DNA of 50,614 nt from Candidatus Accumulibacter affinis (GTDB lineage Bacteria; Pseudomonadota; Gammaproteobacteria; Burkholderiales; Rhodocyclaceae), in NCBI GenBank assembly GCA_016713625.1, contig JADJOT010000005.1, forward strand, positions 1 through 50,614, written 5' to 3'. This document shows positions 18,779 to 28,738 of this stretch, piece by piece. The translations under genes and the position numbers were made by a program. Numbering within the stretch: the first letter of the stretch is position 1; each line of letters starts with the position of its first letter. The notes beneath the pieces are model-generated. The model made no database searches. It was given only the letters and a program-made list of their open reading frames with translations, and was not told where the DNA came from.

Positions 18779-19504
18779 TCACCAGTCGATTGGCTGGCCG
18801 TCGCGAAAGAAGCCGCCGCTTGGACCGTCGTCCGGCAACAGCGCTGCCCAGACGATTCCCCGGGCTCCTTCGTCGGCAGTGCGCACCGCGTCCGGGCCAC
18901 CCATGTCGGTGCGACACCAGCCGGGGCAGACCGCGTTGATCTTGAGCGCACTACCTTCCAGTTCCTTGGCGGTGAGCCGCGTCAGCGCGTTGAGCGCAGC
19001 TTTCGACATCCGGTAGCCCGGCCAGGATCCGTCCATCCTGGTCAGTTGCCCCATGCCTGACGAGACATTGACGATGCGCCCGCCAGCGCTTTCGCGCAGT
19101 AGCGGTACGAGTGCCTGAATCAGTCGTAGCGGCGCCAGGGCGTTGCAGGCGTAGGTCGCGGCAACCAGTTCCGGATCAACCGTGAAAACGCTGGCTGCCT
19201 TGGGAAGGGCGAAGTCGTGTGGTTCGAGGAAAACGCCGGCATTGTTCACCAGAATGTCGGTACGGCCGAACTCCCGGCGCAGGCGTGCGGCCAGTGCGGC
19301 AACGGCGCTGGCGTCGGTGACGTCGGCGACGTGCGGCAGAACGTCAGCGCCGCCGTCGCGCAGTTGCCGGGCGGCGTGGTCGATGGTTTCGGCAGAACGC
19401 CCGACCATCAGCACCACGCAGCCGCTGGCGGCAAGGTCGCGTGCGACGGCCAGGCCGATGCCACGCGCCGCACCTGTCACCACGGCAAGTTTCTGAGCTA
19501 GCAT
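18779..19504 (-). CDS. short-chain dehydrogenase/reductase
   Basis: This is a 241-residue classical SDR with the nucleotide-binding TGAARGIG at about 10-17, NNAG, the catalytic Ser in VNVSSGMG and the YRMSK pair. The VCPGWCRTDMGG segment after the active site is seen in carbonyl reductase-type SDRs. The substrate is unknown. The ATG at 19504 is preceded by GGAG; the frame is open further upstream but lacks a binding site. The start is divergent from, and only 36 nt away from, the metal-receptor-like gene. Confidence 0.85.
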   Translation of the reverse strand: MLAQKLAVVTGAARGIGLAVARDLAASGCVVLMVGRSAETIDHAARQLRDGGADVLPHVADVTDASAVAALAARLRREFGRTDILVNNAGVFLEPHDFALPKAASVFTVDPELVAATYACNALAPLRLIQALVPLLRESAGGRIVNVSSGMGQLTRMDGSWPGYRMSKAALNALTRLTAKELEGSALKINAVCPGWCRTDMGGPDAVRTADEGARGIVWAALLPDDGPSGGFFRDGQPIDW

Positions 19505-19540
19505 TGATGTCTCCTGTTGTTTTGGCTTGGACCTCTCATC

Positions 19541-20356
19541 ATGCAATGGTCTGACGCGCTCGGCAAGTCGCACGAGCAGTATCAAGGCACGCCCCGGATT
19601 GTCTCATTGGTGCCAAGCCTGACCGAGTTGCTGGTCGCCCTCGACCTTGCCGAGGCGCTGGTTGGCCGTACCGGCTTCTGCATCCATCCCCGCCAGGTGG
19701 TCCGGCGGGTAGCGAAGCTGGGCGGCACCAAGGGCTTCGCTATCGACAAACTGCGCGCGCTGAGGCCGACGCACGTCCTGGTCAACATCGATGAAAACCG
19801 TCGCGAGGAAGTCGAAGCCTTGTCCGGCTTCGTTCCGCATCTGATCGTTACGCATCCGCTGACAGCCCTCGACAACCTCACCCTGTATCGCCTGCTGGGG
19901 GGCATCTTCAAGCGCGAGACGCAGGCCGCAGCCTTGTGTGCCGACTTCGCGCGCGAATGGTCGGCGCTGTGCCTGCTCGCCAAAACGCTGCCGCGGCAGC
20001 GGGTGCTCTACCTGATCTGGCGCGAACCCTGGCTCAGCGTTGCCCGCGACACCTACATCTCGCGCATGCTCGCCAGCGCCGGTTGGGATACGCTGCCGAT
20101 TGAAAGTCCCGTCCGTTACCCGCAGATCGATCTCCCGGCGCTGGCTGCCGAAGCCGACATCGTGTTCCTCGCCAGTGAGCCCTACCCATTTCGTGAGCCG
20201 CACCGACGGCAACTTGCAACGCTGCTGCCGGGGACGCGGAGCGTGCTGATCGACGGCGAAATGGTTTCCTGGTACGGCAACCGGGCGATCCAGGGCCTGG
20301 CGTATCTGCGCGAACTACGGGCCAGTTTGGCTGACGCGACTTTCACGGTAAGGTGA
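19541..20356 (+). CDS. BtuF/FecB-like helical-backbone metal receptor without signal peptide
   Basis: This 271-residue protein matches the periplasmic-binding fold of cobalamin and siderophore receptors (PF01497): RIVSLVPSLTELLVALDLAEALVGRTGFCIHP at 20-50, then the DKLRALRPTHVLVN segment and a long linking helix. Receptors of this type are normally exported, but here the N-terminus (MQWSDALGKSHEQYQGTP) has no hydrophobic stretch, and no permease or ATPase gene is adjacent. It may act in the cytoplasm. The long-start alternative at 19517 (TTG) adds only eight residues and no convincing signal. Confidence 0.75.
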   Translation: MQWSDALGKSHEQYQGTPRIVSLVPSLTELLVALDLAEALVGRTGFCIHPRQVVRRVAKLGGTKGFAIDKLRALRPTHVLVNIDENRREEVEALSGFVPHLIVTHPLTALDNLTLYRLLGGIFKRETQAAALCADFAREWSALCLLAKTLPRQRVLYLIWREPWLSVARDTYISRMLASAGWDTLPIESPVRYPQIDLPALAAEADIVFLASEPYPFREPHRRQLATLLPGTRSVLIDGEMVSWYGNRAIQGLAYLRELRASLADATFTVR

Positions 20357-20450
20357 ACCCTGCTGGTTCGGCAGAATGCCGGATCGATGCTGTCTGTGCG
20401 GTCCAGCATGAGATCGATGGGGAGCGCGGACGATGATGAGGGATTTCTGT

Positions 20451-20469
20451 GTTCGCCCCAGAAGCGAAC
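20451..20469. repeat. inverted repeat between convergent genes
   Basis: GTTCGC (20451-20456) and GCGAAC (20464-20469) form a 6-bp stem with a 7-nt loop in the gap between the metal-receptor-like gene and mscS. No T run follows on either strand, so it is not a classical terminator. Confidence 0.3.
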
Positions 20470-20543
20470 GATACGCAGGTCCGTTCTCGCTGCGCCGCGA
20501 TTCAGGCAAACAGGAAACCAGCGCAGCCTGCCAACTACCCGCC

Positions 20544-22187
20544 TCAAAGGTTTCCGGTCGACGGTGACGGCGGGGCTGGCTCTGCCGGCGCCGCGTGCCA
20601 CTGCTCGCGCGGTACCACGACGTTGTTGCTCAACTGCATGACAAAATGCGGCGACATGATCTGCACCCCGTAGGTATTGAACTGATCCTGGATGTTGGCG
20701 TGTAGCGCCGACAGCACCGGCACCCGTTCGAGTGGCTTGTCCATGTGCGCGAAGAGTTCGTACTCGACGTACCAGTCGGCCAGGGCGCGCTGATAGACGA
20801 AAGGCTGCGGAACTGCCCGCAAACCCGGCGTCTGCTCGGCGGCGGCGACCAGCATGGCGTGCACCTGTCGCCACGGCGTGTCGTAGCCGATCGTCACCTT
20901 GGTCGACACCAGCGTACCGCGCGCGCCGGCAAGGCGGGAGTAGTTCTTGATTGGACTGCCGACGAGAACCGCATTGGGAATCGTCACTTCCTCGTTGCGC
21001 ATGTTGATGATCTTGGTCGATAGTGCTCCAACCTCGCTGACCACACCGATCGTCTCGCCGAGGTCGACGAAGTCGCCCACGGAAAGCGACCGCGAGTAGA
21101 CCAGCACCAGACCAGCCATCAGCTGGTTGACGATGCCCGCCGAGCCGAGGGTGAGCATGAAGCCGAACATCACCGACAAGCCCTTGAAGGCGGCGCTGTC
21201 GGACATCGGAATGAACGGATAGGCAACCGCTATGCCCAGCCCCCAGACGAGAATGCTGACGATCCGGTGCGTTGCGGTCACCGTCTCTGGATGCAGTCCA
21301 GGCACCTGTACCCGCCCTTCCCTGGCCGCCCGGAAAAAGTTTCCCAGCGCATCGTTGAAGGCCTTGGCAAGAAACAGGATGATCAGCGCCGTGGTCAGTG
21401 CCGGCAAGGCTTCGATGAGGCCCATCCCGAAGGTGTTGAGCAGCCCGAACAGGAAGTCGGTGAGGCGGTCGCCAAGCGCCTCGGTGAGCGGAAAGCGCGC
21501 CAGCACGTAGGTCAGCCAGAGATAGGCCACGCTCAACCACAGGAAACCCATCACCAGTTGCGCGACCCGCTGCACCAGCAACCAGCCGTGACGGGCCCAA
21601 CGGAAGCGGTTGGAGTCGTTCTCGGCTTCGATGACCTCCTGCAGATGATGGACCATCCAGGCAGTGGCGCGGCGAATCAGCCAGAGCAGGGTCAGGCCGA
21701 TGGTGGTCGCGAGAATCGAGAATCCGATTCCGGTCAGCAGCACCCTCGGACGGCGTTGCTCGGCGGCTGCCTGCAGCGCGGTGGCCAGTTCGGCGGCGGC
21801 ATGCCTGGCGGCTTCCTCCAGTGACATTTTCTCCTCGGGATCGAGATCACCTTCCACAATGTTGAAGAGAACGAACTCCCCGATATGCAGATTGATTCCG
21901 CTCTGGCCGTCGGTGATGAACGGTGTCAGCTCGATCGGGTCGGTGATCCGGCCAGCCGGCAGGGCATCGATGCGGTTCAGCGCCCGCCGCAGGCGATGTT
22001 CGGGTATTACGCCGACGAAGGTCGTCCGGAAGGTAAAGATCGGTCGAAAGTGGTAGCGGAGGGTTGCTTCCGGGTGTCGTGCCTCGTCCGCGGCGAGGAC
22101 GGGAACAGCCGCCGCAGTCAGACAGGTGCCGAGCAAAACCCAGGCAAGTGCCGCGAACAACTGCGAAAACAGGAGGCGCAAGGTCAT
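20544..22187 (-). CDS. large MscS-family mechanosensitive channel
   Basis: MscS channels open under membrane tension to release solutes. This 547-residue protein is longer than E. coli MscS (286): it has an N-terminal signal-like helix, a periplasmic domain to about residue 145, then several membrane helices and the MscS core with VMFGFMLTLGSAGIVNQLMAG as pore helix, followed by the beta domain (LSVGDFVDLGETIGVVSEVG, NEEVTIPNAVLVG). A Pro-rich C-terminal tail ends the protein. It lies downstream of tldD and probably has its own promoter. Confidence 0.88.
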   Translation of the reverse strand: MTLRLLFSQLFAALAWVLLGTCLTAAAVPVLAADEARHPEATLRYHFRPIFTFRTTFVGVIPEHRLRRALNRIDALPAGRITDPIELTPFITDGQSGINLHIGEFVLFNIVEGDLDPEEKMSLEEAARHAAAELATALQAAAEQRRPRVLLTGIGFSILATTIGLTLLWLIRRATAWMVHHLQEVIEAENDSNRFRWARHGWLLVQRVAQLVMGFLWLSVAYLWLTYVLARFPLTEALGDRLTDFLFGLLNTFGMGLIEALPALTTALIILFLAKAFNDALGNFFRAAREGRVQVPGLHPETVTATHRIVSILVWGLGIAVAYPFIPMSDSAAFKGLSVMFGFMLTLGSAGIVNQLMAGLVLVYSRSLSVGDFVDLGETIGVVSEVGALSTKIINMRNEEVTIPNAVLVGSPIKNYSRLAGARGTLVSTKVTIGYDTPWRQVHAMLVAAAEQTPGLRAVPQPFVYQRALADWYVEYELFAHMDKPLERVPVLSALHANIQDQFNTYGVQIMSPHFVMQLSNNVVVPREQWHAAPAEPAPPSPSTGNL

Positions 22188-22221
22188 CGTGAAACTCGCC
22201 AGACAGTGGAATCAGCAGCGA

Positions 22222-22227
22222 ATTATA
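22222..22227 (-). promoter_or_regulatory. probable -10 box for the mscS gene
   Basis: The minus strand reads TATAAT here, 35 nt before the mscS start. The stretch immediately upstream holds a GCGGCT/AGCCGC hairpin (22228-22241). No strong -35 is seen. Confidence 0.4.
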
Positions 22228-22317
22228 GCGGCTGGAGCCGCCCGCATCGTTCCCGTCACGACATCCCTGCAGGCGGCAAGCGTGTGCGTCAACGCGGCAA
22301 GGCGCGCTGCTCGGGAA

Positions 22318-23766
22318 CTAGGCGGTCCCGCCGACCGTCAGACCGTCGATCCGCAGAGTCGGCTGGCCGACGCCCACCGGCACGCTCTGCCCATCCTTAC
22401 CACAGGTCCCGACGCCGGGGTCGAGACGCAGGTCGTTGCCGATCATCGACACCTGGTGCAGCGCTTCTGGTCCGCTGCCGATCAGGGTCGCTCCCTTGAC
22501 CGGCGAGGTCACTTTGCCGTTTTCGATCAGGTAGGCTTCGGACATCGAGAAGACGAACTTGCCATTGGTGATGTCCACCTGTCCGCCGCCGAAATTGACC
22601 GCGTAAATGCCTTTTTTCACCGATTTGATGATCTCCTCGACACTCCGGTCGCCGTTCAACATCATGGTGTTGGTCATGCGTGGCAGCGGCAGGTGGGCAA
22701 ACGACTCGCGGCGGCCATTGCCGGTCGGACCGACGCCCATCAGACGCGCGTTCAGACTGTCCTGCAGATAGCCTTTGAGGATTCCGTCGTCGATCAATAC
22801 CGTACGCTGGGTGGGATTCCCCTCATCGTCGATGTTCAGCGAACCGCGCCGTTCGGCAATCGTGCCGTCATCGATGACGGTGACGCCGCGGGCGGCAACA
22901 CGGCTGCCGATACGGCCGGCAAAGGTCGAACTGCCCTTGCGGTTGAAATCGCCTTCCAGACCATGCCCGACGGCTTCGTGCAGCAGGATGCCCGGCCAGC
23001 CGGCACCCAGCACAACGGTCATCGTACCGGCCGGCGCCGGGAGTGCGGCGAGGTTGGTCACTGCCTGGTGCACCGCCTCGTGGGCGTAGCCTTGCAGCAC
23101 GGCGTCGGTGAAGCAAGCGTAGTCGGTACGCCCGCCGCCGCCGGCCGATCCCTGTTCGCGCTGACCGCCCTGGTCGACGATCACGGTCAGCGAGACGCGC
23201 ACCAGCGGTCGAATGTCGGCCGCCAGGCGGCCATCGCTGCCGGCCACCAGGATCACCTCGTATTCGCCGGCGAGATGCGCCATTACCTGCGTCACGCGTG
23301 GGTCCTCGGCGCGGGCGAATGCCTCGAGTCGTTCGAGCAGCTTGACCTTGCTCGCGGCGTCGAGCGAAGCGAGCGGGTCTTGCGGCACGTAGAGGCGGTG
23401 TCCGTCGCTCCGCTTCAGCGCCGGCACGCGCCGCTCCTGCCCGGCCGCGGCAATCGCGCGCACTGCTGCGGCCGCGTCACCGAGCGCCTGCACGCTGATG
23501 TCGTCGGAATAGGCAAAGGCGGTCTTTTCCCCCGCCAGGGCGCGTACGCCGACGCCTTCGTCGATACTGAAGCTGCCGGCCTTGACGATCCCCTCCTCGA
23601 GGCTCCAGGCCTCGGAACGGCTGTACTGGAAATACAGATCGGCATAATCGACCCGGTGCGTCATGATCTTTCCGAATACCCGGGTCAGGTCGGCCACGTC
23701 GAGGCCATAGGGCGTGAGCAGGGTTTTCCGGGCCTGCGCAAGTAGGGTTTGAGCTTGTGCGTTCAT
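22318..23766 (-). CDS. tldD: metalloprotease TldD
   Basis: TldD, with its partner TldE/PmbA, forms a zinc protease that degrades unfolded peptides and matures some peptide natural products. The 482-residue protein carries the metal site HEAVGHGLEGD (His263, Glu264, His267) and the conserved C-terminal VGTCGKDGQ. The ATG at 23766 begins the family N-terminus. It is the last gene of yhdP-nitrilase-tldD; E. coli also keeps yhdP next to tldD. No tldE gene is in the window. Confidence 0.95.
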   Translation of the reverse strand: MNAQAQTLLAQARKTLLTPYGLDVADLTRVFGKIMTHRVDYADLYFQYSRSEAWSLEEGIVKAGSFSIDEGVGVRALAGEKTAFAYSDDISVQALGDAAAAVRAIAAAGQERRVPALKRSDGHRLYVPQDPLASLDAASKVKLLERLEAFARAEDPRVTQVMAHLAGEYEVILVAGSDGRLAADIRPLVRVSLTVIVDQGGQREQGSAGGGGRTDYACFTDAVLQGYAHEAVHQAVTNLAALPAPAGTMTVVLGAGWPGILLHEAVGHGLEGDFNRKGSSTFAGRIGSRVAARGVTVIDDGTIAERRGSLNIDDEGNPTQRTVLIDDGILKGYLQDSLNARLMGVGPTGNGRRESFAHLPLPRMTNTMMLNGDRSVEEIIKSVKKGIYAVNFGGGQVDITNGKFVFSMSEAYLIENGKVTSPVKGATLIGSGPEALHQVSMIGNDLRLDPGVGTCGKDGQSVPVGVGQPTLRIDGLTVGGTA

Positions 23767-23800
23767 TGAATATCCATGGTTGCTGCGGTTGAGCTGTCGT

Positions 23801-24646
23801 CTACAGGACGCGGTGCCTGAGCGCCGGCAGGCTGGCGCGGACTTCGGCGAGGCGGGCTTGGGCAATGTCCCCGATGACGATTCCTGGTCCTTTCATCTTG
23901 CGGTCGAGGAGTTCGCCCCAGGGGTCGATGAGCATGCTGTTGCCGTGCGTCTCGCGTCCGTTCTCGTGGCGGCCGCCCTGCGCCACGGCCAGTACATAAC
24001 ATTGATTCTCGATTGCCCGCGCGCGCAGGAGAATCTCCCAGTGGGCGCGCCCGGTGGTCTCGGTAAAGGCAGCCGGGATGACCAGCAGATCTGTGACACC
24101 GAGCGCACGATAAAGCTCCGGGAATCTGAGGTCGTAGCAGATCGACAGGCCGATCCGGCCAAAAGGCGTGCGCAAGGCCACCGGCTGGCGACCGGCCTCG
24201 ATCGTCGCGCTCTCGTCGTAGCTCTCGGTTCCCTGCCGGAAGCCAAACAGGTGAATTTTGTCGTAGCGCGCGACGCGCTCGCCCTGCGGGTTGAAGACCA
24301 GGCTCGAGTTGAGGACCTTCTCGGGATGGTCGGTCCACAGCGGCAGCGAGCCACCAATCAGCCAGATTCCGTGCTCGCGGGCGCTGGCCGCGAGGAAATC
24401 CTGAATGGGTCCCTGTCCATCGAACTCGCGTACCTTGACCTTGTCGCGGTCCCCCATGCCCATGATCGCGAAGTACTCGGGCAGCGCGAGCAGTTCGGCG
24501 CCCTGCGCGACGGCCTCGCCGATGAGGTCTGCTGCGCTGCGCAGGTTGTCGTCGACGCGCGGGGTCGAAACCATCTGCAGCGCGGCGACGCGCAAGGTCG
24601 CGACAGGCGGCGAGAGGTCTGGCAGATCATTGGCGGGCGGGTTCAT
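23801..24646 (-). CDS. carbon-nitrogen hydrolase, Nit1-like amidase
   Basis: This 281-residue nitrilase-superfamily enzyme has the catalytic triad Glu57 (LPEYF), Lys130 (RYDKIHLF) and Cys170 (SICYDLRFPE). Sequence around the triad (HLFGFRQGTESYDES) and length fit the Nit1/YbeM group, which repairs deaminated glutathione. The substrate is therefore inferred. The gene overlaps the 3' end of yhdP by 20 nt and ends 34 nt before tldD, so the three are one operon. Confidence 0.9.
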   Translation of the reverse strand: MNPPANDLPDLSPPVATLRVAALQMVSTPRVDDNLRSAADLIGEAVAQGAELLALPEYFAIMGMGDRDKVKVREFDGQGPIQDFLAASAREHGIWLIGGSLPLWTDHPEKVLNSSLVFNPQGERVARYDKIHLFGFRQGTESYDESATIEAGRQPVALRTPFGRIGLSICYDLRFPELYRALGVTDLLVIPAAFTETTGRAHWEILLRARAIENQCYVLAVAQGGRHENGRETHGNSMLIDPWGELLDRKMKGPGIVIGDIAQARLAEVRASLPALRHRVL

Positions 24647-27600
24647 GGCTTGCTCCGGGCGGGTTGGCGGGCTTGAACGAATCGGAGGTGGGCGGCGGCG
24701 TGGTGACGCGTGACAGTCGCTCGACCTTGGGGTCGTCCCACTTGCCGGTTACCAGATACTCGATAGCGAAGACCTTGCTGATCGGACCCTGCAGGATCTT
24801 GTCTGCCAGCAGGGTGGCCACCCCGGCCAGGGGATTGATTACGGCGATCCCCAGTGCGGCGCTGCTGCCCAGGTCGGGCTGTACCGTCACATTGAGATGC
24901 TGGGTTTCGTTCTTCAGGTCGGCATCGCCGCGCATCACCACGTGTGCCGCCGGACCATCGATTTGCAGATGACTGGTGTGCATCAGTCCGCTGCTGACCG
25001 TCATTTTGCCGTGAATGCTGTCGAAAGCAAACCCGTCGCTGAAGACGTCACCGAAATCAAAGCTTAGCCGGCGGGGCAGGCTCTGCAGACTGATCAGGCC
25101 AAGCAGCTTGCCCGCACCGGGGTCAAGTTTCAGGAACTGCCCGTGGCTGGCATCGAGGATCATCTCGCCACTCAGGGTGGCGAAGTCGAGGTAAGTGGGA
25201 GGTCCGTTCCAGCCGATCTTGCCGCTCAGCTTGGCGGTGCCGGCACGCACCGCACCGGCGTAGCCGAGCCGCTCAAGCAGGCTGCCGACATTGCTGCTCT
25301 CCAGCGTGAAATCGAGTTGCGTGCGGTTGGCCGCACTGACCTGCCATTGCCCGCTACCGGACAGCCGGCCATGGTCGTTGCGCAATTCGATCCGGTCCAG
25401 CCGCCAGATACCGCCATCGTTATGGGCCTGCACATCCAGGCGCCCGAAGCGATGCGCGCCGACGGTAAAATCATCAACCACGATGTCGAGCGCGGGTAAC
25501 TCCTTGAGTGCCTCGGCGGCTGGTCCATCCTTGCTCAACTTGTCGGGACGGAGCCAGTTCCTGAAATGCGCCGTCAGCTTGCCGGAGCCCGCGCCATCCC
25601 AGTTAAAGTCCCCGGCCGCCTGACGCGACTGCACGGTACCACGCCAGCGTGTGGTTTCGCCCGCAACCCGCACGCTGGCGGCGTGGTAACCTCCCCCGAG
25701 GAGGATCAGCGTATCTGCCTGCAGATCAAACGCTACCGGCAAGGCGGCCCCGGACCCCTTGCCTGGCAACAGCTTTTGCCAATAGTCAACATCCAGGGTC
25801 GGAACCGTGATGCCGATGCTGATCCCACGTTCCGGCAACTGCCCCAATGGCCGCCCGATGGTGATCGCCGCACGTTCGAGGAAACTCTCCTCGCCCTGTC
25901 TGCGTCGGATCAGTTGCATATTGAACACATTGCCGAGAGTGGCGCGCAGCTGCTCGCGAGGCCGCGGCTGTTCGCTGGGCGTCGTCGTCGGCAGCATGGC
26001 ACTCTCGAAATGTAGGGGCAGGACGTCGCCGGCGCTCTTGCCGAGGGGCGCCGGCAAGGTCGATGTGACGCCGATCAGGTTCGAGTCCAGTACCAGTTCG
26101 ACGTCGCGCTTGCGAACTCGTATCTCGGCACGATAGGCGGTGCTTCCCGACAGATTGTCGAGCAACGCTAGTCCCGAGCGTCGTCGCAACTCATCCATGG
26201 CCAGCGCCCCTTCGTTAATGAATACCACCTTGCCGCCCTGTGTTCCGCCGGTGATCCGGACCGGACCGTCGAACAGCAGTGCATTGATCTGTGGTATCCG
26301 CAGATCCTTTTCGGAAAACTGCAGGCTCCCCTTGACCTGACGCAGGGGTGGCAAGGCCGCGTCGACGTTCACTTCGTTGGCCAGAAAAGTGTAGGTTCCA
26401 CTGACCTTCGAATCCCCGAGGCGTGCCTCTTCCAATGGAATTGTCAGGGCAATATCCAGGTGACCCTTGCCGATGGCGCTCATCTCGTCGGTGAAATGGT
26501 CGATCCGGGCGGCGACCGGGCTCTGCTTGATGAACTTGAGGAATTCCGCAGTATCTCCTTCGGCGCGTCCCTTCACCTTGAGGGTGGACACCGCTGCGTC
26601 GAAATCGGGAATCTCGGCACGTGTCTCCGCCAGCCTGGCGCCAAGAATCATGCCGCGTTGCGCATTTACCACCATGCCGGCACCCTCGAAGCGTAGATCA
26701 CCATCGATGCCGCTGATCAACGGCCAGCCCGTACCGTAATCCAGGGTCACCCCATGCGCCTTGACGGTCACCAGAAACTGACCCTGCCTGCGGTCGAGAA
26801 ACGGGAACTTCACGAGATCGCCTTTGAGGATCAGTTTAACTTCGCTGGCGGTGCCGGCCGTGAGTGCGTCACGCAGCCAGTGTCGAGCCTCGACATTGAT
26901 CGCCGCGGGCAGATAGCGCCAGACGGCGCGCGCGTCGCCACGGGTCAGCGCGGCGGTCAGATCGATGCTGCCCGGCCCCTCGCCACTGTTGCGGTAGCTT
27001 CCTTGCGCGGAACCGGCGGCATCGGGTCCGGCAAATTCGAGGCGTGACAGCTCAGCCTCCAGCTTTCCCTTGCTGATCTTCCATTTCGCCTGCCCACTCA
27101 GTGTGTCAAGCGCGATCGCGGATTCGGGGAAGACAGCGGGCAGCTCGATGCTCACCTTCTGCGAGCGCAACTGCGCAGCCCCGCCCTGCTCGCTGGCTTC
27201 GAGCGAGCCGGAAAGACCCGACACTCCGGGAAAATGCCCCCTGGGCTTGAGCGCCAGCTCGGCAAAACGGACTTTCAGCGAATAGGCCTGCAGGGCCTCG
27301 GCATTGCCCTGCCAACTGGCACGCAGCTCGCTGATGCGGCCACGCGGGGCAAAGTCGTCGAGCAACTGGCGCGATCCGGCGTCCAGCGGCAGATACGCGG
27401 CCAGGCCGGCGAGCGCGCCCAGTTCCAGGGTGCTGGCCGTGGCATTGCCGCCGACAACACCGTTGTCGGCCGTCTGGCGCTGCCACTCGACATGAAAATC
27501 GCAGGGCTCGAGGTGCACGCTCGGCGCGGCGGCAGCACCCTCGCGCGAACGCGTCACGAGTTCGACACGACGTCCATCAACGCTCATCGCCGCGCCCGCA

Positions 27601-28574
27601 AAGCGCGCACGGAGGCGGCCAGACAAGTGCTCGAGTTCGAGCGCCGGCAGATTCCCGGCCAGGCGCAGACTGACATCGTCGAGCGCGAGGTCGGCGGTCA
27701 ACTCCTGCAGACCGCCGCTCATAAAACCCGCCCAGGCGCGCAAGGCACCGCGGCCATGCGGCAGGTCCACCGGGTAGTCAATCCAGGTGCGCCAGACGGC
27801 GAGGTCAGCGTAATCGATCTGGACAAAGGCCTGCCCCGTCCACGCTGCCGTATGTTCGATATCGCGACCGTGAAAATCACCCCGGAGGTCGATCTTTGAC
27901 GCCAGTTCGGCAGGCGGCAGGGCCGTCAGCCCGAAGCGGTGCTGCCGTCCATCGTTGTCGAGGGCGAAGTTCACGTCTTCGAGAACCAGTGGCGGCGCGG
28001 CGCGCTTCGCGTCTTCCCAGAGCACCGTCGCCCCGGTGATGCGGATGTGCTTCTGTGCCAGCACCCAGTCGGCGACACCGCTGTCGCTGTCCTGTTGACT
28101 GATCGCAATGCCGGCGACGTAGAAATTACCGGTGGCGTCGCGACGCAGATGCAGCGTCGGCTCGGCAATTCGCAAGGAGCGCAGGCGCAGTTGCAGACGC
28201 GGCAGCGATGACCACGAGAGGACGCTCTCGACGCGGGTGAGGGCCAGCGCCGGCTGCCCCTGGGCATCGGCTATGCGGACATCGGAGAGGATCAGATCGG
28301 GATGGATGCCATCCCAACTGGCTTCGATGCCGCCGATGCTCACCGCAAGACCGAGCGTCCGGCTGATCCGGCGCTCTACTTCCGGTCGATAGCTCTCGAT
28401 ATTCGGCAGGATCAGATAGCGCAGCGCGAGGATCAGCACTACGAAGGCGAAATAGAGAAGCAGCAATCCACGCAGCACGATCCGTCCCAACGAACGTACT
28501 GCCGGGTGCCAGATTACTGGCAGCAGATAGTGCAGGCGATGGTACAGAGCCGGGCGCAGCTCATCCTGGCGCAT
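24627..28574 (-). CDS. yhdP: YhdP-family AsmA-like phospholipid transport protein
   Basis: This protein of about 1315 residues is anchored by one N-terminal helix (LRGLLLLYFAFVVLILALRY) and otherwise consists of a long periplasmic beta-groove region, as in E. coli YhdP (1266 residues). YhdP, with TamB and YdbH, moves phospholipids to the outer membrane. An AsmA-like C-terminal domain is visible (LDFATLSGEMILDASHGQF, then FDSIHGKMTVSSG, then ADLKNETQHL). I use the ATG at 28574; a TTG at 28664 would add 30 residues before the basic N-terminus and is less likely. Confidence 0.92.
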   Translation of the reverse strand: MRQDELRPALYHRLHYLLPVIWHPAVRSLGRIVLRGLLLLYFAFVVLILALRYLILPNIESYRPEVERRISRTLGLAVSIGGIEASWDGIHPDLILSDVRIADAQGQPALALTRVESVLSWSSLPRLQLRLRSLRIAEPTLHLRRDATGNFYVAGIAISQQDSDSGVADWVLAQKHIRITGATVLWEDAKRAAPPLVLEDVNFALDNDGRQHRFGLTALPPAELASKIDLRGDFHGRDIEHTAAWTGQAFVQIDYADLAVWRTWIDYPVDLPHGRGALRAWAGFMSGGLQELTADLALDDVSLRLAGNLPALELEHLSGRLRARFAGAAMSVDGRRVELVTRSREGAAAAPSVHLEPCDFHVEWQRQTADNGVVGGNATASTLELGALAGLAAYLPLDAGSRQLLDDFAPRGRISELRASWQGNAEALQAYSLKVRFAELALKPRGHFPGVSGLSGSLEASEQGGAAQLRSQKVSIELPAVFPESAIALDTLSGQAKWKISKGKLEAELSRLEFAGPDAAGSAQGSYRNSGEGPGSIDLTAALTRGDARAVWRYLPAAINVEARHWLRDALTAGTASEVKLILKGDLVKFPFLDRRQGQFLVTVKAHGVTLDYGTGWPLISGIDGDLRFEGAGMVVNAQRGMILGARLAETRAEIPDFDAAVSTLKVKGRAEGDTAEFLKFIKQSPVAARIDHFTDEMSAIGKGHLDIALTIPLEEARLGDSKVSGTYTFLANEVNVDAALPPLRQVKGSLQFSEKDLRIPQINALLFDGPVRITGGTQGGKVVFINEGALAMDELRRRSGLALLDNLSGSTAYRAEIRVRKRDVELVLDSNLIGVTSTLPAPLGKSAGDVLPLHFESAMLPTTTPSEQPRPREQLRATLGNVFNMQLIRRRQGEESFLERAAITIGRPLGQLPERGISIGITVPTLDVDYWQKLLPGKGSGAALPVAFDLQADTLILLGGGYHAASVRVAGETTRWRGTVQSRQAAGDFNWDGAGSGKLTAHFRNWLRPDKLSKDGPAAEALKELPALDIVVDDFTVGAHRFGRLDVQAHNDGGIWRLDRIELRNDHGRLSGSGQWQVSAANRTQLDFTLESSNVGSLLERLGYAGAVRAGTAKLSGKIGWNGPPTYLDFATLSGEMILDASHGQFLKLDPGAGKLLGLISLQSLPRRLSFDFGDVFSDGFAFDSIHGKMTVSSGLMHTSHLQIDGPAAHVVMRGDADLKNETQHLNVTVQPDLGSSAALGIAVINPLAGVATLLADKILQGPISKVFAIEYLVTGKWDDPKVERLSRVTTPPPTSDSFKPANPPGASHEPARQ

Positions 28575-28738
28575 CAGCTTCGGCCACCGCGCAGAGACTT
28601 TTGCCAACAGTCGGTGAGCGTCACTAGAATGTCGGAATACCTGATGAAACGATTCAATCCCCAATTGTAACGGCTTTGCTGCGCGCCATCCGTGCCGGCA
28701 GCCGCCGCCGACACCGGCGAATACCCTGCGAGAGACGA

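Noticed and set aside
20182..21600. 472-codon open frame in another frame of the MscS gene
   Set aside because: The MscS frame has clear motifs; the alternative is Arg/Gly-rich without structure.
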